Shown here piece after piece: positions 46,106-55,161 of a stretch of 64,000 nt of DNA. The notes beneath the pieces were generated by a model, which did no database searches, was not told the origin of the DNA, and saw nothing but the letters and a program-made list of their open reading frames with translations. The DNA comes from Sweltsa coloradensis (lineage: Eukaryota; Arthropoda; Insecta; Plecoptera; Chloroperlidae). Where the stretch lies: NCBI GenBank assembly GCA_024449915.1, contig JAMZAV010000069.1, positions 1 through 64,000 of the forward strand, written 5' to 3'. A program made the translations under genes and the position numbers. Position 1 is the first letter of the stretch. Every line of letters begins with the position of its first letter.

Positions 46106-46548
46106 AAAGTAAGCGTTAAATCATGATACGAGTCGTCTTCTTTATTTTATACCGAATAACCATGCTTCCAGCATGGGTGTTCTCCATATTTTAGAAACAA
46201 TTTTTTGGAACCTTCTTCAATAATAACGTCTACTTTGATTTTAGGCTTGTAGGTCTAAAACTCTCATATCAAAAGTTGTGATTGGATCGCAGTGTTCTGG
46301 TGAAGTTAGGCATTGGGTTGGTAATGTACATCAGATGGTTGTAATTTGTAATCATACTCTTCCATATTGAAACTCTTATTTTAATCGTGAATAAGAATGT
46401 AATTAATAGAGATGAAAAAAAGACAACAGGCAAAAACAATATTATAATGTCATATGGAATGAATTGTCCTTGGAAGAGGACAGTACAGCAAAGATTACTG
46501 GTACTGACATAGAAGCTGTAGAGAGGATATGATATTTCTGTGGTGGTG

Positions 46549-46641
46549 ACGGTGATGGGTGAAGGTGGCGGTGACGGTGATGGTGACTGATGGTGATGGT
46601 GATGGTGATGGTGATGGTGATGGTGATGGTGATGGTGATGT
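46549..46641. repeat. (GGTGAT)n microsatellite next to a splice acceptor
   Basis: A GGTGAC/GGTGAT tract ending 11 bases before the AG of coding exon 2. On the minus strand it gives a His-rich frame (part of a 183-codon ORF at 46269-46820), which is antisense to the exon and not a gene. Confidence 0.93.
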
Positions 46642-46652
46642 TTTGTTTCCAG

Positions 46653-46769
46653 CTGTTGGAGACCGAGGTAGAGAAGTCCAACGCCAACAACTATGATCGT
46701 CGACTCCTCTACAAGAGAGACCTCCCTCGCCTCCCTGCAGCCGCCATTGCCAACAGAATGCAGCACTAA
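46653..46769 (+). CDS. Secreted peptide precursor, coding exon 2 (residues 44-81)
   Basis: Joins exon 1 in phase 0 after the acceptor TTTTGTTTCCAG and ends at TAA 46767-46769. It encodes LLETEVEKSNANNYD, then Arg59-Arg60, LLY, Lys64-Arg65, and the C-terminal DLPRLPAAAIANRMQH (residues 66-81). Cleavage at the two dibasic sites by prohormone convertases would free a helical peptide (about 23-58) and a 16-residue C-terminal peptide without an amidation Gly. The coding strand is GC-rich in third positions compared with the flanks, which supports coding. Which of the two peptides is active cannot be told from the sequence. Confidence 0.75.
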   Translation: MLETEVEKSNANNYDRRLLYKRDLPRLPAAAIANRMQH

Positions 46770-47110
46770 CTGCAGCTGACTCGACTTATCCCACCATTTA
46801 CGACGGACTTTTCTGAACATGGCTGACTCTTCTATTTATAATGTACCTACTACATCTCAATGTTATTTTCTTATGATCTATTTAAACTCTTTGTTGAAAC
46901 CTACGACTTAAAATTATTATCGTGGCCATCTACTCATTTAAATTTATAACGTGGTCAAACCCACTTCTAAGACTTCGAATACAGGAAAGATTTTATTAAA
47001 TACTAGTAGTAATATTTTTTTATTAAATATAAGGGAAGTATTGTTGAAAACATAAATTCGACTTCGGTTATATCAATAATATCTGCCGTCAATAAAATTA
47101 CTACAAAATA
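46770..47110 (+). other. 3' UTR and polyadenylation signals of the peptide gene
   Basis: Candidate hexamers are ATTAAA at 46995 and 47022, and AATAAA at 47091. The last is the canonical form. The real cleavage site cannot be chosen from sequence alone. Confidence 0.45.
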
Positions 47111-50100
47111 ATCTAGTTTCATGAAATGCAAAGTTACATTTTGTAATTGATTGAGAGAGATACTATAATGTGAGTATGGTGAAGGGAAAAAGAAGGGTTT
47201 AATACTTCCTATGCCGATCATTGGACGGAACATTTAAAGTAAACCATACTTCCCTTAAAACTGAAGAAATCTTGAAAGGGCGTAACTATATCATTCTATG
47301 CCCAGCTGGATAATTCAAGCAGTAAAGTTAGGTCGAGGTATGATTGGTCACTTTCACTGCTGTTAAGATCAGTGTATGTCTGGTAATTGTATTTAATTAG
47401 GTAAAAACTGATTTTCAGTTTTTATATTACTATACCGTATGGCTACCCACTTAAGTGACGAGTGTGTAACATAGGTATACTATTATTCCTCAATGATGAG
47501 ATCAAGGTATGCTGGAAGGTATGCTCTCTTCTTCCAGGCTATTACTTTAGTCTTGCTTCAGCTCTTAAAACAATTTGCTTACATTTGTGCGATGCTTTTG
47601 GCATAACCTGCGGAAAAAAGTGTAACGTATGTACCAAATAACAATTCATCCAATTCTTATCTAAACGTTTGGACATAAAGGTTGATAGTTCACTTGTGTT
47701 TTTGTTTGTTTGTCTTTCGTGTAAAGGGACCATGTCAATTGACAAATTGATTTATTGAAGCGAATGAATTACAGTTTAACGTTAGTATTGTTTGTACTTA
47801 AATTCCAAAATAAATTATTACGTGTGTATTCAGAAGAGAAATTTCAATTCTTTTATTTATGTGTGTCAGGGATTTGCCTTTACTATTCGACTTGCAAGGA
47901 TGCACTAAACTAATTAACGTGAATTAGGTACCATAGTATATGACTCCCTATACTGTGACACTACTCGAGATCTCGAACGTATTGATATTCTTGTTCTTAC
48001 TCTATTTCTTGGTCTTGACGAGCTAGATCTTGTTCTTGTTACTTGATTGCAGCTTTCAGATAATATCCTACTTAATACTTGACTATTTTTCACGGCTTTC
48101 TTCGTGGTCGCCATGATCTAGATCTAGACTAAACTATTTACCTATACTTGAACTAGTTTCCGCTCTCAAGTTCTTGTTCTTATTACTTGTTCTTGATCGA
48201 GCACGTGATTATCACCATTCGGACGTTACTTGTTAGTTGCTACGTCACCAAAGTTTGGTAAAGTAAAATCGAGACCAAGAAAAATAATTAACTACGTTTT
48301 AGGTGTATTCTCTGGGAAATTAAGGCCAAATTGACAAAGTATTAAATCATTGGCTTAGAGTTATGGTTGTGTGCACTGATTCGCCGGCCTTTTTTCACCA
48401 ATGCTTTGACTATGAAGTTGAAAATAAGTAAATCGTTGGCCACACAATCAAACCAGGTGATGAAGTCTAGTCGATGTGTGCTCAACCGACCCTTGCTAAC
48501 TTGCCAAAAGGGTGGGGTGGGGGGAATGAAGGAAAATACATATTTCGTAAATTGCGTGAAATTATCGTGGTTAGTTCATATCTCAAGAACACAACACAGT
48601 AGCGTAAAAGTGTTTCCATGACTTTGGATGTTGTGTTAGAATTATGAACTGCACTAAAAGTGTTCAACATATTATTTGTAAACAGTACGGGTTTTGATAG
48701 TAGTACTTATTAACTAATAATTCATTAGCCTTTTGAATTTTTTCCTAATAAAACCCGCCCTGATTATAATTTTGAATGTCCAATTCCATTTAAAAAAAAC
48801 AATTCCTCAATTCATACAGTTCTAACTAATCACATTAGATACTAGTGTTTTTGAGATAATATGACTAAAACATTACCTTTCTAACGGTTTTAATAGGAAG
48901 ACTAATTCTTCTTTGGTAAATTTTTAAATAATGCAGAAATGTTGAAGAAAACTTGACAAATTAGTTTATTTTTTATTTAAGTCTTGGACTCATAGTTAAT
49001 ATGCACAACCTCGACTTTAAAGTTACAATCCTTGAGTGACCAAGTGTATACATTATTATTTTGTACTACTATGTGATCACACTGCATCAAGTGAACTGCA
49101 AGCCCAGCTGGGCATGGAAAATCTCGCTGTCAAGTACTCTGTAAAAAGAATAGACTCAAATCAACGTTTTCAAATTTTCATGTTTATTGTGTTCATTAGT
49201 AGTCAAATAAACCAATTTTGAATTGAATCATTCATCTTTTCCAACAAAATTAAAATTGTGACACATTCACCTGGCATTATGCAGGCACGGTAATACATTA
49301 GTATGGAAAAAGCACATTCTATAGGATTATTATGTATTGTTATTATTATTATTTATTTATCTTAGAACAGTTTTACGACCAGAAATACAAGGATATAATA
49401 AAACAACATAACATCAACAGCATAACAAACCTGAAAAAGAAAATACATATAGAACCTACAGTTTATAATATGTGTGTAATGTTGTACTCACCACTGTAAA
49501 AAATTAAAGAAATACTTTTCATGAGAAAACAAACTGTGCAGTTAAAAATTTATTTTAAGGCAAACTAAAAATATAGTACAATTATTATTGTTATCTATGT
49601 GTGAAGTGGGATTGTTATTCAGTACACACCATCTTACTCTTCGAAATTCTAAACTGCGTCTGAATATTATCAAACCCGTCCTTGATACTTGATTTAATAT
49701 AGGAAGGAATGTATTCGACTTCTGCCATCAATGGATGTAAATTTTACTCAAAGTTATTTAATAAATTTGAAAATTGAATGTTAATATTTAGTAAATATTG
49801 ACTCGTTTGTGTTGTACGCTGTTGTCGGTGTCATCGAACCTTGACCGTATTTGGCCGTTTAAGCCTACTAACTATCCATTCATGTTTTTTTAATTAAAAT
49901 ACATTTTACATATTTTAATTTCAATGTATCTTATCAATTATGTTTTGTACAAATGTGTAAAAAATAAATAATTATCGCAAACTGAAACGTTCTTCTTCCA
50001 TACATTCTCAATCTCCATATAACCCCTGCATGGGAGTGGGAGGGTAGGTATATAAACATAACGTACAAGACTCGGATTCGGAAGATCCCGGGGCGTTATC

Positions 50101-50456
50101 CACCCCCGGCAATCCTGACAAAGTTATCCCCGGTCGTTTATGCGTTGACTATTCCCTTCACAATCCTAACTTCAAAATACCTAGTTAAAACAACTAAAGA
50201 GTTAAGAGGGCCATTCAATAATAATTGTCCCTGGACAGTAGCCTCGAGGTTCCTATTCAGGAACCATTAAGATATTGTTTATGTGTTAAGATATTTATTT
50301 TTAGTGTAAAAGATTAAATTGCAAATATTGTTTCATTTAATTTTTTTAAAATAATTAATGGCACAATATTTATGAGCTTCCAAATGCAAAATAATCAAGC
50401 ATGGATGTTTGTAACATGATTAAGACATGATGGCTATCACTGCATAATATGCGTCC
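47111..50456. other. Unassigned intergenic region
   Basis: No supported gene between the peptide gene and the next SINE. At 47960-48200 a degenerate CTTGTTCTT-rich stretch with GATCTAGATC palindromes produces an Arg/Ser-rich minus-strand ORF that I do not call. Several AATAAA motifs occur without matching coding exons. Confidence 0.4.
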
Positions 50457-50652
50457 CCGATGACACATTCGTTTCGGGCGCTGGTGTATGTCTCGTCTAC
50501 GAAGACATGGGTTCGATACCCGCGTTAGGCATGTTCTTTTTGTAATCGTCCTTCATTACCATCCATCACCATTCTTCGTCTCGAATAACATTAGTGCATT
50601 AATAGAGGCGTTAAACAACTAACATCATCATCATCATCATCATCATCATCAG
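50457..50652 (+). mobile_element. tRNA-headed SINE with (ATC)n tail
   Basis: Head with GGGCGCTGGTGTATGTCTCG and box B GGTTCGATACC at 50509-50519. The tail CATCCATCACCATTCTTCG, TCTCGAATAACATTAGTGC, ATTAATAGAGGCGTTAAACA ends in 11-12 ATC units. It is the best-kept member of the family also seen at 39285. Confidence 0.8.
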
Positions 50653-51477
50653 TAGTCTTTTTGGCCTACATGAACATTGGCCACAATGCAAAGGGTCCTG
50701 GGTTCGTTTTTAATTTCTGAGATGGACTTAAGTCCAAAATTTCTTGGCTTAAGAATGTGTAGCAACGTGGCATATAATAAATTGTAAGGTTATTCCGAAT
50801 TAGCCTTATTGATTCTGGTGCCGCTTGCGGGTGGAATCGTGTCCAGCTTGATAAATCGGTGTTCCCTATTTAAATAATATGCCAACAGAACACAATTTAA
50901 TATTCAATTAATATTCATGTGCCTAGCACCTCAGCCATTAATGAATGGTAAAAAAATGGATCATTAGGAAAAAAATAAAAATAAGTAGACTTCCCTATTC
51001 ATAGATTAGCGATAAGATAAAAATAAAATTCCCCTTCATAATCCCGCGCCTTCCGTTGAAGTGTTGTTCCCATTGTTGTTCCTCAGGGATGTTGGTAGAC
51101 CTGTAAAAGTTCACATGCTTTAATATTTGGTGAGAAGAAGAAGAAGTTGCATGATTTTCAAGAAGTGCATAGGCTAGCAACTCTGTTCTTAGCGCGTAGA
51201 GCGCCTACGTGTTTTGTTTATTAATTTGTCTAATTACGGATTAACCATTTTTACAAGTAGTTCTACACAAGTTTTGCATTTTCAGCTCCCCAACAAACCC
51301 AACGTAGGCCTAGCTGCTCACTTCGAAGTGACCTAGGCGCAGGCTAGCTAGTAGTTTAGGAGACGGCTGGGGTGTTGTTTAGGCTTACCACCTTCCTAGG
51401 CCCTAGCCTAGGCCTAGTTCCCGCTCGTTTGTTAGCCGTTAGGGCCTAGCCCAAGCGTACACACTAGGTAGTTAAAT
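50653..51477 (+). promoter_or_regulatory. Upstream region of the UPF0415 gene
   Basis: No TATA box is evident. The last 180 bp before the ATG are less AT-rich and contain several TAGGCCTA-type palindromes and a perfect 14-bp palindrome TCACTTCGAAGTGA at 51318-51331. A minus-strand ORF at 50995-51180 has no recognised similarity. The start site is not determined. Confidence 0.35.
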
Positions 51478-51633
51478 ATGGCAGGTGATGGTGACGGAGA
51501 GCTGTATGTTCAACTTGAATCAAAAATGGTTGTTGGTAAAACCTTAATCGACAAACTGCAGCCATTGTTGCATATCAAGGGGATGGAAAAATTGAAGAGG
51601 AAAATTGACCAAGATGTTGTCTTCTTGAAAAAG
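51478..51633 (+). CDS. C7orf25: UPF0415 (C7orf25-like) protein, exon 1 (residues 1-52)
   Basis: First of four visible coding exons of a homologue of human UPF0415 protein C7orf25 (DUF1308). It encodes MAGDGDGELYVQLESKMVVG and, further on, GMEKLKRKIDQDVVFLKK. In the family this N-terminal helical segment ends in a similar LKAELKFLQK motif. The donor GTAGGC at 51634 gives phase 0. The ATG is the first in frame and corresponds in position to the start of the family. The molecular role of the family is not established. The next exon lies 6.7 kb downstream across an intron filled with LINE pieces. Confidence 0.85.
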
Positions 51634-51749
51634 GTAGGCTACCTAGGGCCTAGACACTCGATAAGAATTTGTGTTACTTAAGGCCTTGATTACGGGAACG
51701 GTAACGATGACGGGAAGATGGTAACGTTAGGGGCTTCGATACACAATTT

Positions 51750-52016
51750 GGCAAGAGGATTTGGGTTGAAGGGATCAGGTGCAAGAAGTTGTTAAGAAGA
51801 GGAATAGGGCCCTGAGATTCGTTATGAGAAATCTAAGCCGGGGAGTTAAAGATTGTGCAAATAAGGTGGTGGTTAGACCTGTCTTGGAGTAGGGGACGGC
51901 TGCATGGGATCCGTATAGGCTGAGGGAGGTTTTGGAGGTAGAGAAGGTTCAACGTAGGGCGGCAAGAAGGGTTACAAGGAAGGTTAGGCGGTGGCGGTAG
52001 AAGGAGGATGATCAAG
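51750..52016 (+). mobile_element. LINE fragment A (older copy, N-side)
   Basis: Plus-strand match to the minus-strand LINE frame at 52090-52713. It starts near GGATTTGGGTTGAAGG and runs to GAGGATGATCAAGGGGA, where the inverted copy begins. It has an in-frame TAG in CTTGGAGTAGGGGACG and other changes, so it is dead. It continues in fragment C at 52724. Confidence 0.8.
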
Positions 52017-52019
52017 GGG

Positions 52020-52722
52020 AATGTAACATAACACTTCAGGTTACTAATGAGCCCTTCCGCCCAGTGGCAACCACTCACTCCCCCCAGACCTAATTTCTGC
52101 CCCCCCCCCCCCCTAAAAACGATCTAAATTCCCTCAAAGACCCACCATCTACAGCATCCCCAGACAAATCATTCCACTCCCTAACAGTCCTTTCCATGAA
52201 ACCATACCGACCCAGATCCGTTCTTACTACTTGACGCTGGAACTTCCATGAATAATCCCCCCTACCCCTGCAAAGCCCCTCCTGCAGCCTATTGCGGATG
52301 TCCCCCCACCCCCTACTTCCCCTAGCCGCCCTGTACATATTGCACAACCTAACCTCCCTTCTTCTTCCCTCCAAAGACTCCCACCCCAACTCTCCTAACA
52401 TTGCAGTGACACTGTCATATACCCTCTCTTCATTCCCCTCATCATCCTCCTCCCACCGCCAACGCCTAACCTTCCCCGTAACCCTTCTTGCCGCCCTACG
52501 TTGGACCTTCTCTACCTCCAAAACCTCCCCCAGCTTATACGGATCCCATGCCGCCGCACCATACTCCAGGACAGGTCTAACCACCACCTTGTACGCCCGA
52601 TTTTTAACTCTCCGGCTGGCTCCTCTTAGATTTCTCATAACGAACCCCAGAGCCCTTCTTAACAACTTCTTGCACCTGATCCCCCCAGCCCAAATCCTTT
52701 GCCAACACATCACCCCATGACA
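52020..52722 (-). mobile_element. LINE copy inserted in inverted orientation, C-terminal RT part
   Basis: The open minus-strand frame (52713-52090, 207 codons) contains RRVKNRAYKVVVRPVLEYGA, AWDPYKLGEVLEVEKVQRRA, SVTAMLGELGWESLEGRRRE and, near the end, RTVREWNDLSGDAV. This is the conserved end of the ORF2 protein of CR1/L2/Jockey-type LINEs, after the RT palm. It is 5' truncated near the thumb. About 70 bp of 3' UTR extend to 52020. The frame is uninterrupted, so this copy is younger than fragments A and C around it. It is antisense to the UPF0415 gene, within intron 1. Confidence 0.85.
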
Positions 52723-52723
52723 A

Positions 52724-53010
52724 GTGTCACTGCAATGTTAGGGGAGTTGGGTTGGGAGTCATTAGAGGGAAGAAGAAGGAGGTTAGGTTGTGCAATATGT
52801 ACAGGGCGGTTACGGGGAATAGAGGGTGGGGACACACGCAATAGGCTGCATGCAGGAGGGGCTTTACAGGGGTAGGGGGGATCATTCATGGAAGTTCCAG
52901 CGGAAAGTAGGAACGGATCTGGGTCGGTTTGGTTTCTAGGTACGGACTGTTAGGGAGTATAATGACTTGTCTGGGGATGTTGTAGCTAGTGGGTCTTTGA
53001 TTGATGTACA
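52724..53010 (+). mobile_element. LINE fragment C (older copy, C-side)
   Basis: Plus-strand continuation of fragment A, starting GTGTCACTGCAATGTTAGG and ending at GCTAGTGGGTCTTTGA. Only about 12 bp of LINE sequence are missing between A and C, where the inverted copy sits. Frameshifts are present. Confidence 0.8.
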
Positions 53011-53532
53011 ATATTCTTCATCAAAGCTTTAAGGATAAAAGAATTTAAGAAAACTTTAAAAAAGTCGCTGCTGTCACATTGTTACTAGGTACTCTGTAAA
53101 TAAATTTTATGATCAACCACTTATAATGTAGGGCTAGGTGGGATTTAAGCCTGATGTTTTTTGTTTTTGTTTTAACAAGTGTTTTTTGTCTGTTTGTTAA
53201 ATGAGTGTGTATTTTACTGATATTGGATTTTATGACCTCTTATCTTTAAATATTTTGTTGGCAAGTGTGTGTCAGTTTTAAAACGAGCCTGTGTATTTAG
53301 GTATTGATATAGGATTTTATACTTTTATGACTATTAGTGATGGTCCTGCAAAGTGCTAATTATTATTATTATTAATTAAATCTACTCTTTGGTAGTTCCT
53401 GTGATAATATGTTGATTGTAAATTGTAAATTTTTTATATTCTACTTTTGTGACTTTGAACATCATGTCCATTTTTTAATGTGACTATACCTGTGCATAGG
53501 TTAGCCCTACTACCTAAACCCAAACTAACATG
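53011..53532 (+). other. Intron 1 sequence without recognised features
   Basis: AT-rich, nothing recognised. Confidence 0.35.
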
Positions 53533-54027
53533 ACAACTTGATAATTCTGTAGCCTACACCATATACATGTAACAAATAATGTAAAAGAGGCTTGACAAAA
53601 ACTAAACTAAACTAAACACCCGCAATAGGCTGCAGGAGGGGCTTTACAGGGGTAGGGGGAATCATTCATGGAAGTTCCAGCGGAAAGTAGTAAGAACGGA
53701 TCTGGGTCGGTATGGTTTCTTGGAAAGGACTGTTAGGGAGTATAATGACTTGTCTGGAGATGTTGTAGCTAGTGGGTCTTTGAGGGAATTTAGATCGTGT
53801 TTGAGGAAGGGCAGTAATTAGGTCTGGGGGGAGTGAGTGGTTGCCACCGGGTGAAAGGGCCCATTTGTAACTGTAAAGAATTATTATGTTAGGCTATGTT
53901 ACAGCCCTTGAAGCCAGCAGATGGGAACAAAAAAAATATCAAGTGTGTTTAGTTTACCTAGTTTATTGTTAAGCCTCTTTTACATTCTTTGTTACATTTA
54001 TATTATGTACAGAATTATCAAGTTGTT
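53533..54027. mobile_element. TIR element enclosing a LINE fragment
   Basis: An inverted pair encloses the block: ACAACTTGATAATTCTGTA at 53533 and its near complement at 54008-54026, extended inward through AAGAGGCTTGAC/TTAAGCCTCTTT to AACTAAACAC/GTGTGTTTAGTT. Each arm is about 86 bp. The 320 bp between them (53618-53935) are a further copy of the same LINE's C-terminal end plus 3' UTR, containing GGGAGTGAGTGGTTGCCACC. Either a MITE carries the fragment or the LINE inserted in a MITE. Confidence 0.7.
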
Positions 54028-54841
54028 ATGCTGTTAGCTATTCACTCTATTTTGTTGGGTAGGTACCGGTATTTTGTTTATTTCTTAAATGTAACTCGTG
54101 TAGGCCTAGGCTTATAAACAATCAATCAGCTGATAAAGTAGTGTAGGTAGTATACCTACTTTTAACAAGCCTTGGACAACTAAATTCGGGCTGGTTTCGG
54201 TAATGTTCGGACGGAAACGTTCCAGAAAGTTAAAACTTGGTAAAGTTCCCATTACCGGGTTATGGGAACGGGACGCTTTATTGTGCATCGTGTCGTAAGC
54301 TTACATGAGATTAAACTTCCTTCCCGTTATCATTAGCCCGGGAAGCAGAGGTCTGCCCAATGCACTCGGGAAGGTTCAGACTTTTCAACTCCAGTAGGCC
54401 TAGGCCCTACCCGTTACCTGTCATTATCAGTTTCATTGCTTGTAAGATAAAATCACAGCCGTCTGGAGGTCGAAATGCGAATAGACTGCTTGTGCTTGTC
54501 ATGGCTCTATTTTCTCATGAGAATAAGAGGAAATCAAAAGAATGGACTTAAAGGAAGAATAAACCTGCCACCGACTACTAGTCAATAGCAGGGGAAGACC
54601 CCTAGGCCTAGGGTTATTTATAAGGGGACTGAGTAAAGAGCCTCTCTAGGCGGAAGTAGGCTACTGGTAAGTGTGATGCAATTTAGAATGGCATAGGGGT
54701 ACGTAGGCCTACTACAATACGAATATCAGTCTTCTTTTTTGTTGGGAATGAGTTTGAAGTTATTATAGGGCCTATGCTTATTCCGTTGGTATTTCATCAA
54801 CACATAGGCCTATAGGCCCTAAACAACTGTTTAATAAAGCA
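54028..54841 (+). other. Intron 1 sequence rich in TAGGCCTA
   Basis: No gene supported. Part at 54230-54350 contains GTTCCCATTACCGGG and ACTTCCTTCCCGTTATC-like strings that loosely mirror 51690-51750, so a diffuse inverted pair may flank the LINE cluster. Confidence 0.3.
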
Positions 54842-55161
54842 TCATTTATTCATTCACAACTAGTTCTAAGACGTGAGGTGCAAGGTTTAAGGCGTAATAT
54901 TTTGTATTGTCGAGTATGTGTTGCAATCTAAACATTCACAACTCGTCCTAAGTCGTAACGAATTGCCCAAAATCCAGTTCTTACAACTAGGCCTGACAAC
55001 GAGCCAATCAGAACGGTGAGCTGTGTGTGAGCGAGTGAGAAAAGGGAGAGAAGAGAGCGTTTAATACGTATGCAGTTGTGAACGACTCACATTTCTTACG
55101 ACTTACACCATGCGACTTAGACCTGCGCCTTACGCCTTCTTTAACTAGTTGTGAATGATGC
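54842..55161. mobile_element. MITE with TIR and subterminal repeats
   Basis: CATTCACAACTAGTT at 54851-54865 is answered by AACTAGTTGTGAATG at 55143-55157. AAGGCGTAA and GCGCCTTACGCC lie just inside. A second pair, CATTCACAACTCGTCCTAAG at 54935 and CAGTTGTGAACGACTC at 55073, lies further in. The element is about 310 bp and non-coding. The outer borders are approximate because no clear duplication was identified. Confidence 0.7.

Larger units (their letters stand above)
45259..46652 (+). other. Predicted intron 2 of the peptide gene
   Basis: Starts GTAAGT and ends TTTTGTTTCCAG. It holds the second copy of the dispersed repeat (45880-46105) and a (GGTGAT)n tract just ahead of the acceptor. No other exon is seen. 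Confidence 0.7.

Noticed and set aside
46269..46820. 183-codon minus-strand ORF with a long His run
   Set aside because: It is the antisense of the peptide gene exon plus the (GGTGAT)n tract; the plus strand has splice sites and a signal peptide.
47914..48114. Arg/Ser-rich minus-strand ORF
   Set aside because: Derived from degenerate CTTGTTCTT repeats; no conserved domain.
52292..52720. 142-codon plus-strand ORF
   Set aside because: Antisense shadow of the minus-strand LINE reverse transcriptase frame, rich in Pro, Ser and Leu without motif.
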